Assembly (NCBI RefSeq): GCF_900167065.1
Contig: NZ_FUYA01000004.1
Location: forward strand, 1 to 64,000
Origin: Desulfobaculum bizertense DSM 18034
GTDB lineage: Bacteria > Desulfobacterota > Desulfovibrionia > Desulfovibrionales > Desulfovibrionaceae
DNA length: 64,000 nt
Direction of reading: 5' to 3'
A program made the position numbers and the translations under genes. Shown here piece by piece: positions 15,993-24,666 of the stretch (the first letter of the stretch is position 1; each line of letters begins with the position of its first letter). The notes below the pieces were generated by a model that saw only the letters and a list, made by a program, of their open reading frames with translations, was not told the DNA's origin and searched no databases.

Positions 15993-16868
15993 GTGCCGAA
16001 GCCTAAGCCATATTCAATTAAAATGTTTTTGCCTGTTGGGGATCCGGACGGGCTGCGGATTATTGAAAAATCAAATTGGACGGGTGAGGGGATTGTTTTT
16101 GCTCGTGCAGGCTTTGAGGAAGATCATAAGAAGAGGAAGGAATTTCAAAGGACAGGGGTTTACGTTCTTGTCGGTCAGGATGATACAAGCTCTTTGCCAC
16201 AAGTCTATATTGGAGAAGGGGAGTCTGTAGACGCCCGATTGACGTCCCATTTTGCCAAAAAGGATTTTTGGACGTGGGGCATCTTTTTTGTCACGAAAGA
16301 CAATAGCCTCAATAAAGCCCATGTAAAATTTCTTGAAAGCCGTTTGATTGAGTTGGCAGCAAAAGCAAAGCGCTGTAATTTGACTAATTGCGCAGAGCCT
16401 ACAAAGCCTTCGCTTTCCGAGGCTGATACGGCTGACATGGATTGCTTCCTTGACGATATGTTGAGCATTTTCCCTTTGGTAGGGTTGTCGATATTTGAAC
16501 AGCCACCCAGGAGACCATGCACCGTCAGTAAGCTTCTATATATCGAATCCAAAGGAATAAAGGTGAAAGGCTGCGAGTCTAACAAAGGGTTTATTGTTTT
16601 GGCAGGGTCTGAGGCTGTGCTGAAAACTGTCCCTTCGTATCCTGAAAGTTTTGCTAAGCTGAGGGATGAGCTAAGTAAGAAAGGCGTAATGGTAAGAAAG
16701 GGAGATCTGTATGTTTTTGCAGACGATTATCTTTTTTCGTCTCCCAGTACGGCGAGCAGCATTGTCTTAGGAAGGAACTCCAATGGACGCACAAGTTGGC
16801 GGAATAAAGAAGGAAAGACGCTGAAAGAGCTTCAGGAAGCCGTGGCCTCGGCTTCGGTCAATGACTGA
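15993..16868 (+). CDS. GIY-YIG nuclease family protein (DUF4357-like C terminus)
   Basis: A 291-residue protein. The start is GTG at 15993 with GGAG upstream. Residues about 50-125 carry a GIY-YIG-like core: GVYVLVG, then VYIGEGESVDARLTSH, then a FFVTKD strand and KFLESRLIELA, with the Glu in the expected place. The C-terminal half (SKGIKVKGCESNKGFIVLAGS and SSPSTASSIVLGRNSNGRTSW) matches the DUF4357 domain often fused to such nucleases in defence islands. It is divergent from the AAA+ operon, and its last 37 bp overlap the antitoxin gene on the other strand. Confidence 0.75.
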   Translation: MPKPKPYSIKMFLPVGDPDGLRIIEKSNWTGEGIVFARAGFEEDHKKRKEFQRTGVYVLVGQDDTSSLPQVYIGEGESVDARLTSHFAKKDFWTWGIFFVTKDNSLNKAHVKFLESRLIELAAKAKRCNLTNCAEPTKPSLSEADTADMDCFLDDMLSIFPLVGLSIFEQPPRRPCTVSKLLYIESKGIKVKGCESNKGFIVLAGSEAVLKTVPSYPESFAKLRDELSKKGVMVRKGDLYVFADDYLFSSPSTASSIVLGRNSNGRTSWRNKEGKTLKELQEAVASASVND

Positions 16869-17071
16869 ATGCTTTCTCGAAGTCGCTGTGCATTCGCAGG
16901 GGATTGCAAAAAGTAAAGCGTTTCATTCAAGCTCTCAAATTCTTCCACAGAAAGCAGCACAACATCTTTGCCATTCTCTTGGCGGAGAACTACACGGCTT
17001 CCCGAGCTGACCTTGTCCATGATTGCGGCAAGGTCTTTTTTTGCGTCTGCTATAGAAAATTTTGGATGCAT
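16832..17071 (-). CDS. Phd/YefM-type antitoxin, solitary
   Basis: A 79-residue protein beginning MHPKFSIADAKKDLAAIMDK, then GSRVVLRQENGKDVVLLSVEEFESL: the usual Phd/YefM DNA-binding domain with a short helical tail for toxin binding. No RelE/YoeB/Doc-like toxin lies next to it; the space downstream is taken by the convergent GIY-YIG gene, with a 37-bp overlap. It may be an orphan, or the GIY-YIG protein may be an unusual partner. Confidence 0.8.
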   Translation of the reverse strand: MHPKFSIADAKKDLAAIMDKVSSGSRVVLRQENGKDVVLLSVEEFESLNETLYFLQSPANAQRLRESIQSLTEAEATAS

Positions 17072-17134
17072 GAAGCTCTCTCGATATTTGAAATTGAACA
17101 GAAAAAATAGATAAATTTAAGTATAAGCTTTTTC

Positions 17135-17176
17135 TTGCAACGTGGCTGCATGTTACATATGTTACATACATAACAT
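17135..17176 (+). promoter_or_regulatory. Candidate promoter and operator for the RM regulator operon
   Basis: A TTGCAA (17135-17140) and TATGTT (17158-17163) pair is separated by 17 bp. Over the -10 lie two direct copies of ATGTTACAT (17150-17158, 17159-17167) and an inverted repeat ATGTTA/TAACAT (17159-17176). Such a layout suits autoregulation by the small ribbon-helix-helix protein encoded 29 bp downstream. The promoter boxes are 4/6 matches each. Confidence 0.5.
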
Positions 17177-17204
17177 TCGGTTGTATATGTATATGAGGTG
17201 TCTG

Positions 17205-17372
17205 ATGGCCAAAGGAAGTTCTGGAAGAATTGTAATTGAAGTTGATCCCTGCTTGAAAAAAAAGATATACGCTAAGCTTGCGCTAGAAGGTAAAAATTTA
17301 AAGCAGTGGTTTGTAGAGCAGGCTGAAGGGTACGTGCTTGAACCCCATGAAAAAGATAAGAGATCTGAATGA
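17205..17372 (+). CDS. Ribbon-helix-helix regulator (55 aa)
   Basis: Start ATG 17205 follows GAGGTG at good spacing. The sequence SSGRIVIEVDPCLKKKIYAK then LALEGKNLKQWFVEQAEGYV fits a ribbon-helix-helix fold: a basic beta strand followed by two helices. It overlaps the methyltransferase start as ATGA, so the two are co-translated. It probably represses its own promoter and times methyltransferase expression, replacing the usual HTH C protein of RM systems (inference). Confidence 0.65.
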   Translation: MAKGSSGRIVIEVDPCLKKKIYAKLALEGKNLKQWFVEQAEGYVLEPHEKDKRSE

Positions 17373-18994
17373 ATTTTAAGAAGGATCAAACCACTCAGAA
17401 GTTGAGAGGTGGTTACTATACTCCTCTACATCTGGCAGAATTTATTACTAAGTGGGTTTTGGCAGCTGCTCCTAAAACAATTATGGAGCCGAGCTGTGGT
17501 GATGGGCATTTTTTTGAAGCCTTAAATAATATCTCTCATAATAAGGATATTTCAGTTTGGGGCTGTGAGTTGAATGAAGATGAGGCTGATAAGGCTGATA
17601 AAAAAATAACGGAATTTTTGTTTAGGAACGCAGTAATTCGACGAGGTGATTTTCTAGAATGGGCAATTGAAAAAATCAAGAAGGAATCCGCTTGTTTTGA
17701 TGGAGTGTTAGGAAATCCGCCATTTATTAGATATCAATTTTTAGAAAAAAGATTTCAAGAGCTTACAAAAGATATTTATGCAAAACTGGGATTGAAATTT
17801 ACTAAGCATACTAATGCGTGGGTTCCCTTTGTCGTGGCCAGTGTTTCTCTGCTGATTCCTGGAGGACGTTTGGGGATGATAATTCCTGCAGAAATAATAA
17901 ATGTGAAGCATGCTCAAGCTGTAAGGTCTTATTTGGCTAAGACCTGCGACAAGATTGTAGTGTTGGACCCAAAGGAAATTTGGTTTACTGAAACATTGCA
18001 GGGAGCGGTGATTTTACTTGCGCAAAAAAAAGAAAGGGAGGCTAATAAAACACAAGGAGTATCTTTGCTTCGTGTAGAAGGAGATGCTTTTTTGGACTCA
18101 AATCCAGATGAATTGTTTAGAGCTGCACAGCCTATTAATGGAGAGACCGTTAGAGGAAAGTGGACCAAGGCTATTTTGGCCCCTGATGAATTGGAGTTGT
18201 TAGATAAGTTTCAAACCCACCCAGATGTTTATTCCTTTGAGGATCTTGCAAAGGTTGAAGTTGGCGTTGTAACAGGCGCGAATAAGTTCTTTTTGGTGTC
18301 AGATGATGTCGTTTCTGACTATTCATTGTCAAAGTATAGTCTGCCGATGTTTGGACGGAGTCAGCATTGTCCCGGGGTGGTGTATGATGAGCTGCAACAT
18401 CAAGAGAATAAAGAAAATGGAATTGCTTCTAATTTTTTATATTTCGATAAAAAGATTGAAGAATTTCCATCTTCTGTGCAGGATTATATTAAGCAAGGTG
18501 AACAAGAAGAGCTTCATAAGAGATTTAAGTGCAGGATTAGAGACCCTTGGTATAAGGTCCCTTCCGTACATAGTGCGCCGATAGGTATGTTTAAGCGTGC
18601 ACACTTTGCTCCAAGACTCATTTTAAATGAGTTAAATGCTCTTACAACTGATACCGTATACCGAGTCCACCCCAAGACTGATGACCCCAAAAGATTGGTT
18701 TATAGTTTTCTTAATCCGTTAACAGCAATTTATGCTGAACTTGAGGGGAGATCCTACGGAGGTGGAGTGCTAGAGCTTGTCCCATCAGAGATTAGAAAAT
18801 TGGTAGTGCCATACGGTTTGCTTTATGATGTTGATCTTCAACGTTTGGATAAGGAAGTTAAGACCCAGCGAATGGAAGATGTGTTGATTTCTCAAGCTAA
18901 GAAAATCTTCCACCCTCTGGGTTTTTCTGAAAGTGAAATTAATCGGCTGATTTTGATTTGGAAAAAGCTTCAAGAAAGGAGATGTCGGGTTTAG
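17369..18994 (+). CDS. N6-adenine DNA methyltransferase of an Eco57I-like RM system
   Basis: A 541-residue gamma-class adenine methyltransferase. The GGYYTPLHLAEFITKWVL entry motif is followed by motif I (IMEPSCGDGHFFEAL, about residues 38-52) and catalytic NPPF at 116-119; the C-terminal half is a TaqI/Eco57I-like target-recognition region (YKVPSVHSAPIGMFKRAHF). It lies tail-to-tail with the large type IIG enzyme, overlapping it by 4 bp. The Eco57I system likewise pairs a ~544-residue methyltransferase with a ~997-residue bifunctional enzyme, close to the 541 and 998 residues here. It protects host DNA. Confidence 0.88.
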   Translation: MNFKKDQTTQKLRGGYYTPLHLAEFITKWVLAAAPKTIMEPSCGDGHFFEALNNISHNKDISVWGCELNEDEADKADKKITEFLFRNAVIRRGDFLEWAIEKIKKESACFDGVLGNPPFIRYQFLEKRFQELTKDIYAKLGLKFTKHTNAWVPFVVASVSLLIPGGRLGMIIPAEIINVKHAQAVRSYLAKTCDKIVVLDPKEIWFTETLQGAVILLAQKKEREANKTQGVSLLRVEGDAFLDSNPDELFRAAQPINGETVRGKWTKAILAPDELELLDKFQTHPDVYSFEDLAKVEVGVVTGANKFFLVSDDVVSDYSLSKYSLPMFGRSQHCPGVVYDELQHQENKENGIASNFLYFDKKIEEFPSSVQDYIKQGEQEELHKRFKCRIRDPWYKVPSVHSAPIGMFKRAHFAPRLILNELNALTTDTVYRVHPKTDDPKRLVYSFLNPLTAIYAELEGRSYGGGVLELVPSEIRKLVVPYGLLYDVDLQRLDKEVKTQRMEDVLISQAKKIFHPLGFSESEINRLILIWKKLQERRCRV

Positions 18995-21987
18995 TCCACA
19001 TCTTGTTTTAGAGCGTCATAAAGTTCATTTATTTCCGGGAAAAGAGCTTGTTCTTCTGAAGAAAGTCCATATAGCTGGCCAATGTGCTGGGAGAGTTCGT
19101 TCTCTTTATGTCGAATTTGCCGTTTGTTTTGGATTTTGATGCGGTGGTTAGCCGTTGTATACGCTTGCTGAAATAATGTAATGATTTTTTTTTGAAGGTT
19201 CACGATATGGTCGTGGGCCTTTTTTTCTTGTTTTTGTGTAAAATCAATAGGCACAACAGGCATAGATTTTAGAACCTTTGTTCCCCTCGCTATGTATCCA
19301 CCACGAAATATTTCTCCAAATGCAGCCGCAAAAAATTCTAAGTATTTTGAGTTCAAAAAGGCTTGGATATAGTATGGAGAATATCCAGAGTTGTTAGGAT
19401 TGATTGCGCAATATCCAGCTGTTCCCCCTGAGCTAATAAATGTTTTGGAGGTGTCAATTGCATATTTATAGCCCTGTGAAAGGATGCCGACAATAATTTT
19501 GATATCGGTGTCAAGTATAGAAAGGCTCTGGTGGCGTCCATATTTGTACCATTCTTGATCCGTTTCGGGTTCAGGTTTTATGTCCCGTTTAGGGGAGGAG
19601 AGTTCAATTTTTATAAGTTGTAAAAAGGAGTAAAGGTAAGGGTAATCTCTCTCTATTTCATCAAGAGGAATGAGCTCAATTTTGTTCTCTTTTTTTTGGT
19701 ATGGATAAATAACAAAAGAATTTGGGGTGAAAAGTTTATAAGAGTGAAAACTGTTGTTTTCTTTTTTGTCTGGACGTTGAAAATAGGGCTTTGTTACGTC
19801 CTTTTCAATTCTGTATAGCTTTCCTCGAAACTTAAAATATATAAATTTATCGTCTAATTTATATATCTTGTGAATGTATAATTTGTTTGCACTGGTTTGA
19901 ATTCCATTTGTGATGGATTTTTCTCCCAGTATTTTTTTTAGAGGGATTCCTCTGGTGTTTAATTGGCTAATTAGCTGAATTTTTTGTGGATCGAGAATCC
20001 AAGGGCTAGCCGAAAGTTTGGCTTGAGGCACGGTGCTGCTAGTATAGCGAGACGGTGTAGTACGCCAAGTCTGCAGGTTGGATATGTTGGTGTATAATAA
20101 CGTTTCGTGTTCCGCCTTTTGTGCCATGAAAAGGCATGTATATGTTGTCCTGTTTGGAAAAATTTGGTTGGAATTGAAGTCCACAATTTCTGTGATTACG
20201 TGGCTCGCAGCTAGCATTTTTCGGAGTTTTTTAGCAGCTCCAACAAATTGGAATTTTGATGGGATTATATATCCAAGGCGTCCGTTTGGCTTTAGTAAAG
20301 AAAGGGCTCTTTCAATAAAAAGATAATATTTGTCGTATTGTTTGTAAGCTGTTTTGTATTGAGAAATGTATAGAGGACCTTCACTTGGAGTGAATTGTTT
20401 TATTCGTTCTACAGTTTGGTAAGGGGGATTGCCAACTATGGCGTCATATGGGCTCGTTTTAAATTCATATGGATTAATTTTGTATATGTCGTCTGTAGAA
20501 GCTCCTTGAGGGGCGTTTTCAATAAGAGCGTTTCCGTATGTAATGTTGTTGGTTAGGTCTGGAAGAATAGGGTTATCTTCTAAGGGGAGGTGCTCATCTT
20601 CTAGTAGTTTTAGTAATAGCCCAAATTTGCAGGCTGTGACTGCATTAAGGTCTTTGTCTGTTCCATAAATACAAGAGGTGAGTAACTTCCGTTTTAGGTT
20701 AAATTTGAGCTTATATATTTTTCGAGAGATTTCTTCAATCTGTGTAAAATCATTTTTGGAGATATAATATTCTACAAGTTTATCTTGGAGAAGCTGGAAC
20801 GTTTCTAGAAGAAATGCTCCAGATCCACAAGAAATGTCGCATATTCTAAGGGATAAGATTTCTTCATCTGTTTTGTCTTTGCATAATGGCGAAATCGTTT
20901 TTTCTAAAATTTTATTTATTATAAATGTTGGTGTTGTTACTACATCTCTGTCTTTGTGTTCTGGTTTGTCTTCAAGTTTTAATCTGTTTTCTTCTATTTT
21001 AAGTTCTTTTCCCAAGAAAATTTCATATACATTGCCTAAAATATCAGAAGGGAGAATAGAGAATGAGTATATATTGTTTGGAAAATATAATTCATCAATG
21101 ATGCAAGAAATGGTTTTATGGTCATTTCCTATAATTTCTTCTTGAAAATCTAATTCAAAAAGTCCTGAATTATATTTTTTGTTAGAGTATGTGATTTTTT
21201 CAAGTAAACTTTTTTTGCGTTTATTTTTTGATGCTGATTTAAGAGAACCATGAGGTTCAATTGACCTATCTTCACAAACTCTAAGGAAAAGAAAGCAATT
21301 AATGTATTTTTGCACAAGGTCATTCAATTCTTCCATACCAAGATCGATCTGTTTGTCGATGCAGTGTTGTCCAATTTTTAATCGCCATTTGTTTATTTGA
21401 TTTACAAATGCATTATCTATTCTATTTTTTTGAATATTAGCTTTTGGAGAATTCCATTTGTTATCAAATTGACCAGAATAAACACATTCTCTACTGAGTT
21501 TGTCGTATAGAAAATCAAAAATTTTTTCATAGTCAGTATAACGATAGACTTTGAGTCTAGAATGGGTTGGGTCGTCGTTTACTGTTGGTAAAAATGATGT
21601 GTCATATATGACCAAGTATTCAAAATTAGTTAAAATAGAAATCCCCAGCTGCGCTGTATAACCATAACTTCGGATCTGGAAAGCAGGAGTCCTGCTCGTG
21701 AGGATATCTATAGCTGGCTTTTTTGCTTCAACAAAAAATTTGCGATCCGAATAGAATCGGAAGGTATAGTCTGGTTTTTTTATATGGCTTGAAGCGTATT
21801 TAAGGGGTTCCTCTACTAAAACTTCTCGTTGGCTGGAGGGCTGGTGAGTTTCATTTTTGATATCCCATCCTAAAAGTTCGAAAAATGGGTCAATAAAATC
21901 AACACGTAATTGAGCTTCGTTATATGTCGAAGATTTATAGTGTTGAATATTTTTTTGGAATTTAGTGACTAATGATGAAATAGACAT
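18991..21987 (-). CDS. Type IIG restriction-modification enzyme (Eco57I-like)
   Basis: A 998-residue single-chain endonuclease-methyltransferase. ATG 21987 (MSISSLVTKFQKNI) has GGAG eight bases upstream; the longer reading lacks one. The N-terminal nuclease of HsdR_N type shows YNEAQLRVDFIDPFFELLGW, then KPDYTFRF and FFVEAKKP with catalytic Glu87 and Lys89. The adenine methyltransferase has motif I CGSGAFLLE from residue 387 and NPPY from 520. The C-terminal part, about 650-950, is the target-recognition region (SSGGTAGYCAINPNNSGYSP, a TaqI-like specificity feature). The enzyme cuts unmodified phage DNA at a distance from its site. Confidence 0.9.
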   Translation of the reverse strand: MSISSLVTKFQKNIQHYKSSTYNEAQLRVDFIDPFFELLGWDIKNETHQPSSQREVLVEEPLKYASSHIKKPDYTFRFYSDRKFFVEAKKPAIDILTSRTPAFQIRSYGYTAQLGISILTNFEYLVIYDTSFLPTVNDDPTHSRLKVYRYTDYEKIFDFLYDKLSRECVYSGQFDNKWNSPKANIQKNRIDNAFVNQINKWRLKIGQHCIDKQIDLGMEELNDLVQKYINCFLFLRVCEDRSIEPHGSLKSASKNKRKKSLLEKITYSNKKYNSGLFELDFQEEIIGNDHKTISCIIDELYFPNNIYSFSILPSDILGNVYEIFLGKELKIEENRLKLEDKPEHKDRDVVTTPTFIINKILEKTISPLCKDKTDEEILSLRICDISCGSGAFLLETFQLLQDKLVEYYISKNDFTQIEEISRKIYKLKFNLKRKLLTSCIYGTDKDLNAVTACKFGLLLKLLEDEHLPLEDNPILPDLTNNITYGNALIENAPQGASTDDIYKINPYEFKTSPYDAIVGNPPYQTVERIKQFTPSEGPLYISQYKTAYKQYDKYYLFIERALSLLKPNGRLGYIIPSKFQFVGAAKKLRKMLAASHVITEIVDFNSNQIFPNRTTYTCLFMAQKAEHETLLYTNISNLQTWRTTPSRYTSSTVPQAKLSASPWILDPQKIQLISQLNTRGIPLKKILGEKSITNGIQTSANKLYIHKIYKLDDKFIYFKFRGKLYRIEKDVTKPYFQRPDKKENNSFHSYKLFTPNSFVIYPYQKKENKIELIPLDEIERDYPYLYSFLQLIKIELSSPKRDIKPEPETDQEWYKYGRHQSLSILDTDIKIIVGILSQGYKYAIDTSKTFISSGGTAGYCAINPNNSGYSPYYIQAFLNSKYLEFFAAAFGEIFRGGYIARGTKVLKSMPVVPIDFTQKQEKKAHDHIVNLQKKIITLFQQAYTTANHRIKIQNKRQIRHKENELSQHIGQLYGLSSEEQALFPEINELYDALKQDVD

Positions 21988-22099
21988 GGAAGCTCCGAAG
22001 TAATTTGTAAGTAAGAATATTGGTAACGACGTATGTTCAATGTGATATTTTAGATGCTTTTGCAAGCTTGGTCATGGACGCTCGTGGAGGTGTGCACTG

Positions 22100-22660
22100 A
22101 TGTCGAATGTATGGTTAGTTTTGGGGACAGGGCTATTTTCTGGTGTTTGTTCAACCGTTATGAATAATTGTTATAATATGTATATATCTAAAAAAGAGGG
22201 CAAATATGCTGCGGCTAGACTCGCGGTTATTTTGGAACGCTATTTTTTTGAATGTGCGGTAGCTGCTCAAGAGATTGAATCATGGCGAATCTCTGGTGGG
22301 GAGGTAGGGGAAAAACATTGCGTATTACCTATACTCAGTTTTGATCAGTTGGACATTAATTGGCCTTCGCTAGACAGTTCTCTGGTTAGTCGTGTTTTAG
22401 GGATTGTGAACAAGAAAAAGGTCAGTGAAGTAGAAATATTAGATTGTAAAGTTGTAGCTGAAATGGATTCGATGCCATTTGACTCTGATGACAAGGTTCA
22501 AAAAAAGAGTTGGGATGCGCATATAACAAGGGGAAAAGAGGCCCTAACACTTGCAAATGATTTGCGTGAAAAATATAGCCTAAAAAGTTTGTGTTCTATA
22601 GATGAGCAATGGATCTTGGATTTTTATGAAGAGGCATGTCAGAAATTGATTGGAAAATAA
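22100..22660 (+). CDS. Small membrane-anchored protein of unknown function
   Basis: A 186-residue protein I do not recognise. GGAGG lies nine bases before the ATG. Residues 4-25 (VWLVLGTGLFSGVCSTVM) form one N-terminal membrane segment, followed by a positively charged ISKKEGK and a mainly helical cytosolic part. It is divergent from the type IIG gene and is the last AT-rich gene before the tRNA, so it is probably prophage cargo. A role in defence or superinfection exclusion is possible but unsupported. Confidence 0.7.
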   Translation: MSNVWLVLGTGLFSGVCSTVMNNCYNMYISKKEGKYAAARLAVILERYFFECAVAAQEIESWRISGGEVGEKHCVLPILSFDQLDINWPSLDSSLVSRVLGIVNKKKVSEVEILDCKVVAEMDSMPFDSDDKVQKKSWDAHITRGKEALTLANDLREKYSLKSLCSIDEQWILDFYEEACQKLIGK

Positions 22661-22759
22661 CGAAAAGTAGGGTGCGGGGTAGGGGACAGGACCTGTTTTA
22701 GCCCCTGCGGGATAAGTGTTTTGTTGAAGCCAAAAACACAAAATTAGCGAGATGGTAGC

Positions 22760-22798
22760 AAAAAGGGTCCGCAAAATTCTTGTCAATTTTGCGGACCC
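22760..22798 (-). terminator. Rho-independent terminator of tRNA-Met
   Basis: A 14-bp perfect stem (GGGTCCGCAAAATT and its complement, 22765-22798) around a 6-base loop, followed on the minus strand by TTTTT. It lies 11 bases beyond the tRNA 3' end. Confidence 0.9.
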
Positions 22799-22809
22799 TT
22801 TGCGGTCAA

Positions 22810-22885
22810 TGGTGGGCCAGGTAGGATTCGAACCTACGACCATCCGGTTATGAGCCGGGGGCTCTGCCAACTGAGCTACTGGCCC
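22810..22885 (-). tRNA. tRNA-Met (CAT)
   Basis: A 76-nt cloverleaf on the minus strand. The acceptor arm GGGCCAG pairs with CTGGCCC, and CCA is encoded. D arm GCTCAGTTGGCAGAGC, anticodon arm CCGGCTCATAACCGG (anticodon CAT) and T arm TAGGTTCGAATCCTA are all present. The overall form fits elongator Met; a lysidine-modified Ile tRNA cannot be fully excluded by eye. Its 3' end faces the prophage cargo, as expected if the tRNA is the attachment site. Confidence 0.93.
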
Positions 22886-22910
22886 GATCCGATCTGTGAT
22901 CGGGGCATCG

Positions 22911-22940
22911 TTAATAGCCCCGACATTTGAACTATGTCAA
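22911..22940 (-). promoter_or_regulatory. Sigma-70 promoter of tRNA-Met
   Basis: On the minus strand TTGACA (22935-22940) and TATTAA (22911-22916) are 18 bp apart, about 25 bp before the tRNA 5' end. A short palindrome from the leader (GATC.GATCACAGATCGGATC type) follows. Confidence 0.65.
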
Positions 22941-22974
22941 GAGAATCATACAGATTCTTTGTTTTTCTTTTTGC

Positions 22975-23883
22975 TTAGCTTTTGTCCTTTTTCAGATAGG
23001 ACATCGCCTCGCGTGCCGCGACAGCTCCTTCGCCGACGGCAACAGCTATTTGCGCGAAGCGTCCGACGCAATCTCCGGCTGCGAAGACCCCTTGAACATT
23101 GGTGTGTTGCATGGCGTCTGCCTTGATATGTGGACCGTTTCGCTCAAGTCCCAGTGTCCAGGCAAAGTCACTTGCCGAAGCCTCGCCCATAGCAATGAAC
23201 AGCCCGTCTTTTGCAAGTGTTTTCCCGCTTTTGAGCTGAACATTTTCCAGTGCCGGTGTGCCAGAAAGGTGGACAACTTTATCCTCAAGGAGTGGAATAT
23301 TTGCTTCTTCCAGCTTTGCGAGGAACGACTCTGATATTGAAAATGCTTTGCCTTGGGAGCATATCGTAACATCAGACGTATAATTTTTCAGCTCAAGCGC
23401 CTGGTTCGCTGCGTAATTTCCTTCTCCGAGGACAAGCACGGGCTTCCCCCTATAGAAAAAACCATCGCAACTCACGCAGTAGGAAATTCCTTTCCCATCA
23501 TATGCTTCAAAATTGTCTATGCCGGGACGAATGCGGGAGACTCCCGCAGCGAGAATAAGTGCCCTTGTTTCGTAGGCACTGTGTTCTGTCAGGACCTCAA
23601 AACTGCCGTCATCTCCGTGGTGGATGGAAAGAACGCGCTCGGTGATGAGTTCAGCGCCGAAACGCATGGCCTGCTGCCGCCCGCGGGCCATGAGTTCCGA
23701 ACCTTGAATGGTCTCATCAAAACCAAAATAGTTGTCTATGCCATATTCACCATCAATCTTTGGAAGCAGGCCAACGACCGTCGTTGAGATGCCGGTTCGT
23801 GCTGCGTAGGTGGCAGCTGTCAAACCGGCTGGCCCTTGGCCTACAATCAAAAGATCGACGTTGTTCATTTTGCGCAGGAGCAT
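22975..23883 (-). CDS. Thioredoxin reductase-like FAD/NAD(P) oxidoreductase
   Basis: A 302-residue flavoprotein: FAD-binding GQGPAGLTAATYAARTG at the N terminus, redox-active CVSC in ISYCVSCDGFFYRGKP, an NAD(P)-binding GEGNYAANQALELK (GxGxxA), and a C-terminal FAD motif VFAAGDCVGRFAQIAVAVGEG. GAGG lies five bases before ATG 23883. The NADPH motif is less canonical (GEGNYA rather than GGGDSA), so thioredoxin may not be its only electron acceptor. The trxA gene at 56857 is not linked to it. Confidence 0.82.
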   Translation of the reverse strand: MLLRKMNNVDLLIVGQGPAGLTAATYAARTGISTTVVGLLPKIDGEYGIDNYFGFDETIQGSELMARGRQQAMRFGAELITERVLSIHHGDDGSFEVLTEHSAYETRALILAAGVSRIRPGIDNFEAYDGKGISYCVSCDGFFYRGKPVLVLGEGNYAANQALELKNYTSDVTICSQGKAFSISESFLAKLEEANIPLLEDKVVHLSGTPALENVQLKSGKTLAKDGLFIAMGEASASDFAWTLGLERNGPHIKADAMQHTNVQGVFAAGDCVGRFAQIAVAVGEGAVAAREAMSYLKKDKS

Positions 23884-23953
23884 GGTAACCTCTCAAGGTT
23901 GCTGTGGAAGAGTCTCCCTAGAGTATCCCATGTCGGTCCACTGTCAAGCTGTC

Positions 23954-24640
23954 TTAGGCAACTCGATGCACCAGTGGCTCAACCCTGCGGGCAAAATAAA
24001 TAAACGGCGTATCCAAAGCTGCTACAACTGCTTTGAACAGGTACGTGGTGAGAAGAATTTCGAGGAAAACCGGGGTCTCAAAGACGCCCCAAAACGCAAT
24101 ACAGCAGAACACGGCTGAGTCCAGAAGCTGGCTTACCAGTGTGCTCATGTTGTTTCGGAGCCAAAGGAACTTGGAACCTGTGCGCTTGCGGATGGCATGG
24201 AACGCCCAGACATCATAACTTTGTGACATCAGGTAGGCGGCCATACTTGCCAGTGTGAGACGAGGCATGAACCCAAAAATGGCTTCAAGATGTGGCTGGG
24301 CGAAATCTTCGGCGGTCGGCGTAAACTGGAGCGCGAGCTGCATGTACACTGTCATGAGTAACAGGGCGACAAAACCAAGCAGGACGCCTCGCTGAGCCTC
24401 TTTCTTGCCGTAAAATTCGCTGAGAATGTCTGTAGAGAGATACACGCTGGCGTACAAAATGTTGCCAAGCGTGGTCGTCAGGCCAAACAGTTCAACTGTT
24501 TTGATAACCTGAAGATTACAGACAATAAGGTTAAAAACAATCAGGCCAAAAAGGCCAACCCGGCCAAAGAACCGGAACATGACGATGACCATTGTCAGGT
24601 CAAAAAGGGCGAACAGCACCCAAAGCAATTCGTTGGACAT
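23954..24640 (-). CDS. Queuosine precursor transporter, YhhQ family
   Basis: A 228-residue inner-membrane protein with about six hydrophobic segments. Family marks include FNLIVCNLQVIKTVELFGL, ILYASVYLSTDILSEFYGKK and WLRNNMSTLVSQLLDSAVFC. YhhQ (COG1738) proteins import queuosine precursors. ATG 24640 is chosen: GGAG lies nine bases upstream, while the ATG three codons earlier overlaps that box. The 5' leader holds two back-to-back hairpins (separate entry). Confidence 0.85.
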   Translation of the reverse strand: MSNELLWVLFALFDLTMVIVMFRFFGRVGLFGLIVFNLIVCNLQVIKTVELFGLTTTLGNILYASVYLSTDILSEFYGKKEAQRGVLLGFVALLLMTVYMQLALQFTPTAEDFAQPHLEAIFGFMPRLTLASMAAYLMSQSYDVWAFHAIRKRTGSKFLWLRNNMSTLVSQLLDSAVFCCIAFWGVFETPVFLEILLTTYLFKAVVAALDTPFIYFARRVEPLVHRVA

Positions 24641-24666
24641 GAAGAACATCTCCGGAGTTAGATTTA

